Below are positions 6,255 through 7,794 of a stretch of DNA of 7,794 nucleotides, piece by piece (the stretch's first letter is position 1; the number at the start of each line of letters is the position of its first letter). The translations under genes were made by a program, and so were the position numbers. The notes beneath the pieces were generated by a model. It worked only from the letters and a program-made list of their open reading frames with translations, ran no database searches and was not told the DNA's origin. This DNA comes from Candidatus Micrarchaeaceae archaeon (GTDB lineage Archaea; Micrarchaeota; Micrarchaeia; Micrarchaeales; Micrarchaeaceae), in contig DAIDAQ010000043.1 of assembly GCA_027310535.1 (NCBI GenBank), positions 1-7,794 on the forward strand. Reading direction: 5' to 3'.

Positions 6255-6264
6255 CTTTTTATAG
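6255..6264 (-). promoter_or_regulatory. TATA box of the S16 protease gene
   Basis: The minus strand reads CTATAAAAAG, the best TATA match in the window. It is centred about 32 bases upstream of the ATG at 6227, predicting transcription start near 6233 and a leader of about six bases. This separates the gene from the presenilin-like gene upstream and decides the start codon. Confidence 0.65.
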
Positions 6265-6280
6265 ATTTGTGCAACGCTTC

Positions 6281-6307
6281 GGCTTTCGCCTTCAGCCACG
6301 GGTGGCT
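6281..6307 (-). repeat. Two short hairpins after the presenilin-like gene
   Basis: Immediately after the TGA at 6309-6311 the minus strand has AGCCAC, CC, GTGGCT (6307-6294), a 6-bp inverted repeat. A second element, GGC GAAA GCC (6290-6281), would form a GNRA tetraloop on a 3-bp stem. No T run follows, so this is not a standard intrinsic terminator. It may mark the end of the upstream message or stabilise its 3' end. Confidence 0.4.
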
Positions 6308-6308
6308 T

Positions 6309-7280
6309 TCAGAGTCTAAATATTGCCATGTGGAGCAGCACAAAGACCACTATACCGAGAAGCAGGGGAGGTATCGCCGGCAGGGCGCGCTTGTACCTCC
6401 TCAGAATGAACATCGTAAGGAGCAGGCCGGACACTGCTCCAAAGATCACGAACATGCTAAGGCTCAGGCTAAACGTCGACGCTGCCGCAGAGACAGAGAC
6501 CATCAGAGGCATAGAGAGGTCGCCAGTACCAAGCTCTACCCTCGCCGCGACGGGCACGAGCTTGTCACCTAGCAGTGGCAGGAAACGGGACCTTAGCCCC
6601 CTGTCCGTCCTGTACTTTGCGACGATGTCGTTGCTCAGCCTCCTGGCTGGCAGGCCCTCAACCTCATTGACGCTTATCAGCAGCGCGAGGTTGTTGTCAG
6701 ATGCGACCCTTGCCAGGGAAAGCATGTGCTTCGTTATGAAGACGGCTATGAAGTCATAGACGGCGAGCAGCGCCATGAAGAGCAGCGCAATCCAGAAGCT
6801 GAATACAAAACCGAAGAGCAGGCCTGCGCCAGTGGCCGAGATTATTGCCGTGGAATTCCTGAGCCCGGGCACCTTGTTCTTCGCCACAACAAGCACGGCG
6901 GAGCACGCCGTCGCCAGCAACGCTGCAAGCGGTACCTCAAAGCCGAAAACAGCAAACGTCCAATTGTAAGGGAGCAGGGAGAGTAGGCTCGTGAATACGA
7001 TGAAGGATGAGATGAAGACCACGAACCCTTCTAGGATTTTGAATATCTTGCTTGTGCTGAAGAACTTGAAGAGCATCAGCAGGACCAGGCTCAAGACTGC
7101 GATGTACGCGATGTAGAAGAGCAACGAAGAGTAAGAGGTGAAGAGCGCAGTGTTCTGCACTGTCTGGATAGTGGAACCACTGAGAGATACAACAGCAAGC
7201 GCAAATCCAAGAAATTGCACGATCATAAACATGGTGAGTATCTGTACAAGCTGCCTGTACCCGATGACCTTGAAAGGCAT
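6309..7280 (-). CDS. Presenilin-like intramembrane aspartyl protease (A22)
   Basis: The 323-residue membrane protein carries the three hallmarks of presenilin and signal peptide peptidase: YD in the sixth membrane helix (Y175, D176), GxGD in the seventh (GTGD, D254), and a PAL-like motif before the ninth (PAIP, 301-304). About nine hydrophobic segments can be drawn, near 11-33, 45-71, 82-102, 106-132, 143-163, 165-185, 250-272, 273-293 and 299-320. A hydrophilic loop (186-249) lies between the two catalytic helices, as in presenilins. These enzymes cut membrane-spanning helices inside the bilayer. In archaea (PSH proteins) they act alone, without the gamma-secretase partners. The ATG at 7280 follows GGTG (7289-7286) and a TATA-like box. 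The gene is followed on the same strand by the S16 protease. The L-to-I change in PAL is conservative, so it should be active. Confidence 0.92.
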   Translation of the reverse strand: MPFKVIGYRQLVQILTMFMIVQFLGFALAVVSLSGSTIQTVQNTALFTSYSSLLFYIAYIAVLSLVLLMLFKFFSTSKIFKILEGFVVFISSFIVFTSLLSLLPYNWTFAVFGFEVPLAALLATACSAVLVVAKNKVPGLRNSTAIISATGAGLLFGFVFSFWIALLFMALLAVYDFIAVFITKHMLSLARVASDNNLALLISVNEVEGLPARRLSNDIVAKYRTDRGLRSRFLPLLGDKLVPVAARVELGTGDLSMPLMVSVSAAASTFSLSLSMFVIFGAVSGLLLTMFILRRYKRALPAIPPLLLGIVVFVLLHMAIFRL

Positions 7281-7314
7281 TCACACACCACAAGAATAAA
7301 GTTTAGGCCGGATT

Positions 7315-7322
7315 TCTATTTA
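7315..7322 (-). promoter_or_regulatory. TATA-like box of the presenilin-like gene
   Basis: The minus strand reads AATAAATAGAAAT (7324-7312). TAAATAGA is centred about 38 bases upstream of the ATG at 7280, giving a leader of roughly 12 bases that still contains the GGTG ribosome binding site (7289-7286). The 100-base gap to the PRC-barrel stop also supports a separate transcription start. Confidence 0.45.
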
Positions 7323-7380
7323 TTGCTACTGCACGGCACGGGCTCACGCAAGCAGGAGATGACCTTCTGCATCGCCCTTA

Positions 7381-7632
7381 TCATAGCCCCTTTGTATCTA
7401 TGACTATGTAGTCGGCAACTGAGGCTATCGCCGCGTATGGCACCTTGAGTTCCGCCCCGTCAGGGCTCAACTTCTTTGCAAGACCGCTTGTCGCATCAGG
7501 CTCAACAACGAGGAAGCTTATCCTCCCTGTTATGCTGTTGACTTCAGCATCGACAAACTTGCCCATGTCATATCCATTCAGGCTAAGGACTTTCTTGCCC
7601 ATCAGTTGCCTTGCGATTATGTATTTAACCAT
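7381..7632 (-). CDS. PRC-barrel domain protein
   Basis: The 83-residue protein is a single PRC-barrel. It starts with the typical IIARQLMGKKVLSLNGYDMG, then KFVDAEVNSITGRISFLVVE, and ends in the barrel's last strands (LKVPYAAIASVADYIVID). The domain occurs in ribosome maturation factor RimM, the photosynthetic reaction centre H subunit, and stand-alone archaeal proteins of this length. Some archaeal stand-alone members act in FtsZ-based cell division, but nothing here shows which role applies. It has no membrane segment and should be cytoplasmic. The ATG at 7632 is preceded by GGTGA (7641-7637) with a 4-base spacing, the clearest ribosome binding site in the window. It is transcribed divergently from the gene at the right edge. 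Confidence 0.88.
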   Translation of the reverse strand: MVKYIIARQLMGKKVLSLNGYDMGKFVDAEVNSITGRISFLVVEPDATSGLAKKLSPDGAELKVPYAAIASVADYIVIDTKGL

Positions 7633-7636
7633 GTGG

Positions 7637-7641
7637 TCACC
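7637..7641 (-). promoter_or_regulatory. Ribosome binding site of the PRC-barrel gene
   Basis: GGTGA on the minus strand, four bases before the ATG at 7632, is a full match to the archaeal Shine-Dalgarno core and fixes the start. Confidence 0.7.
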
Positions 7642-7662
7642 TGATTAGGTTTCGATGGAAAG

Positions 7663-7671
7663 TAATTAAAA
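7663..7671. promoter_or_regulatory. Shared AT-rich box between divergent genes
   Basis: TAATTAAAA on the plus strand (TTTTAATTA on the minus) is the only AT-rich box between the two genes. Leftward it predicts transcription start near 7641, just at the PRC-barrel ribosome binding site. Rightward it predicts a start near 7693, upstream of both candidate starts of the edge gene. One box may serve both directions, or two overlapping boxes share the AATT palindrome. Confidence 0.45.
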
Positions 7672-7731
7672 GGCTTTGCCAGAAAGTATTAGCGGCAGAT
7701 CGTCATGGTTTGCAGAAAAAGGTGCGACATA

Positions 7732-7794
7732 ATGGCAAAGATGATTATAAAGATAAGGGAGATGGGGATGGCTGACGTGCACGCGGTGCACAGC
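7732..7794 (+). CDS. Start of an unidentified gene, cut by the window edge
   Basis: Twenty-one codons are open from ATG 7732 to the window end, encoding MAKMIIKIREMGMADVHAVH and one more residue. The ATG is preceded by AGGTG (7720-7724) with a 7-base spacing. An in-frame ATG at 7705 would add nine residues and is possible, because the predicted transcription start is near 7693. A TAG at 7690-7692 closes the frame upstream. Too little is visible to name a family. The GC-rich codons and the ribosome binding site support a real gene. Confidence 0.6.
   Translation, partial: MAKMIIKIREMGMADVHAVHS

Noticed and set aside
7778..7792. Palindromic GTGCAC-GCG-GTGCAC as an operator
   Set aside because: It lies inside the codons of the edge gene (V-H-A-V-H) and is explained by the repeated Val-His coding.

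Overview
The window is archaeal. It carries a Rad50 with a zinc hook, the archaeal elongation factor aEF-1beta, an archaeal short zinc ribbon, a presenilin-type membrane protease and a membrane-anchored Lon-domain (S16) protease. TATA-like boxes of archaeal type lie at the usual distance from several starts. The remaining starts have GGTGA/GTGAT-type ribosome binding sites, which match the archaeal 16S 3' end. The GC-rich codons, frequent AGG (Arg) and ATA (Ile), compact spacing and leaderless-looking genes would fit a DPANN lineage such as Micrarchaeota. That assignment is an impression, not something the sequence proves.

Layout, left to right; every recognised gene except the last is on the minus strand. 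Positions 1-219 hold no recognised gene but contain three degenerate 18-bp tandem repeats (132-187). Positions 220-377 hold a small gene not visible as a normal ORF: its core looks like the archaeal transposon-associated DUF2080 family. A 19-codon upstream frame with a good ribosome binding site joins it either through an A AAA AAG slippery heptamer (-1 shift) or through a TGATG stop/start overlap. A helical protein of unknown function (460-960) follows, then a possible stem-loop terminator and rad50 (1067-3373). Positions 3374-3708 contain the rad50 promoter and no clear gene. Next come aEF-1beta (3709-3954) and a 56-residue zinc ribbon (3954-4124), which share one base. A secreted, membrane-anchored S16 protease (4152-6227), a presenilin-like aspartyl protease (6309-7280) and a PRC-barrel protein (7381-7632) follow. 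At the right edge the start of a plus-strand gene (from 7732) diverges from the PRC-barrel gene across a shared AT-rich box.

Functionally there are three blocks. The translation pair (zinc ribbon plus aEF-1beta) is co-translated and probably transcribed with the S16 protease upstream. The two membrane proteases of unrelated families lie head to tail and may form a membrane protein turnover or signalling unit. Rad50 stands alone: no Mre11, HerA or NurA gene is present here, unlike the usual archaeal cluster. The most unusual region is the left end, with the slippery-site mini-gene and its adjoining repeats.
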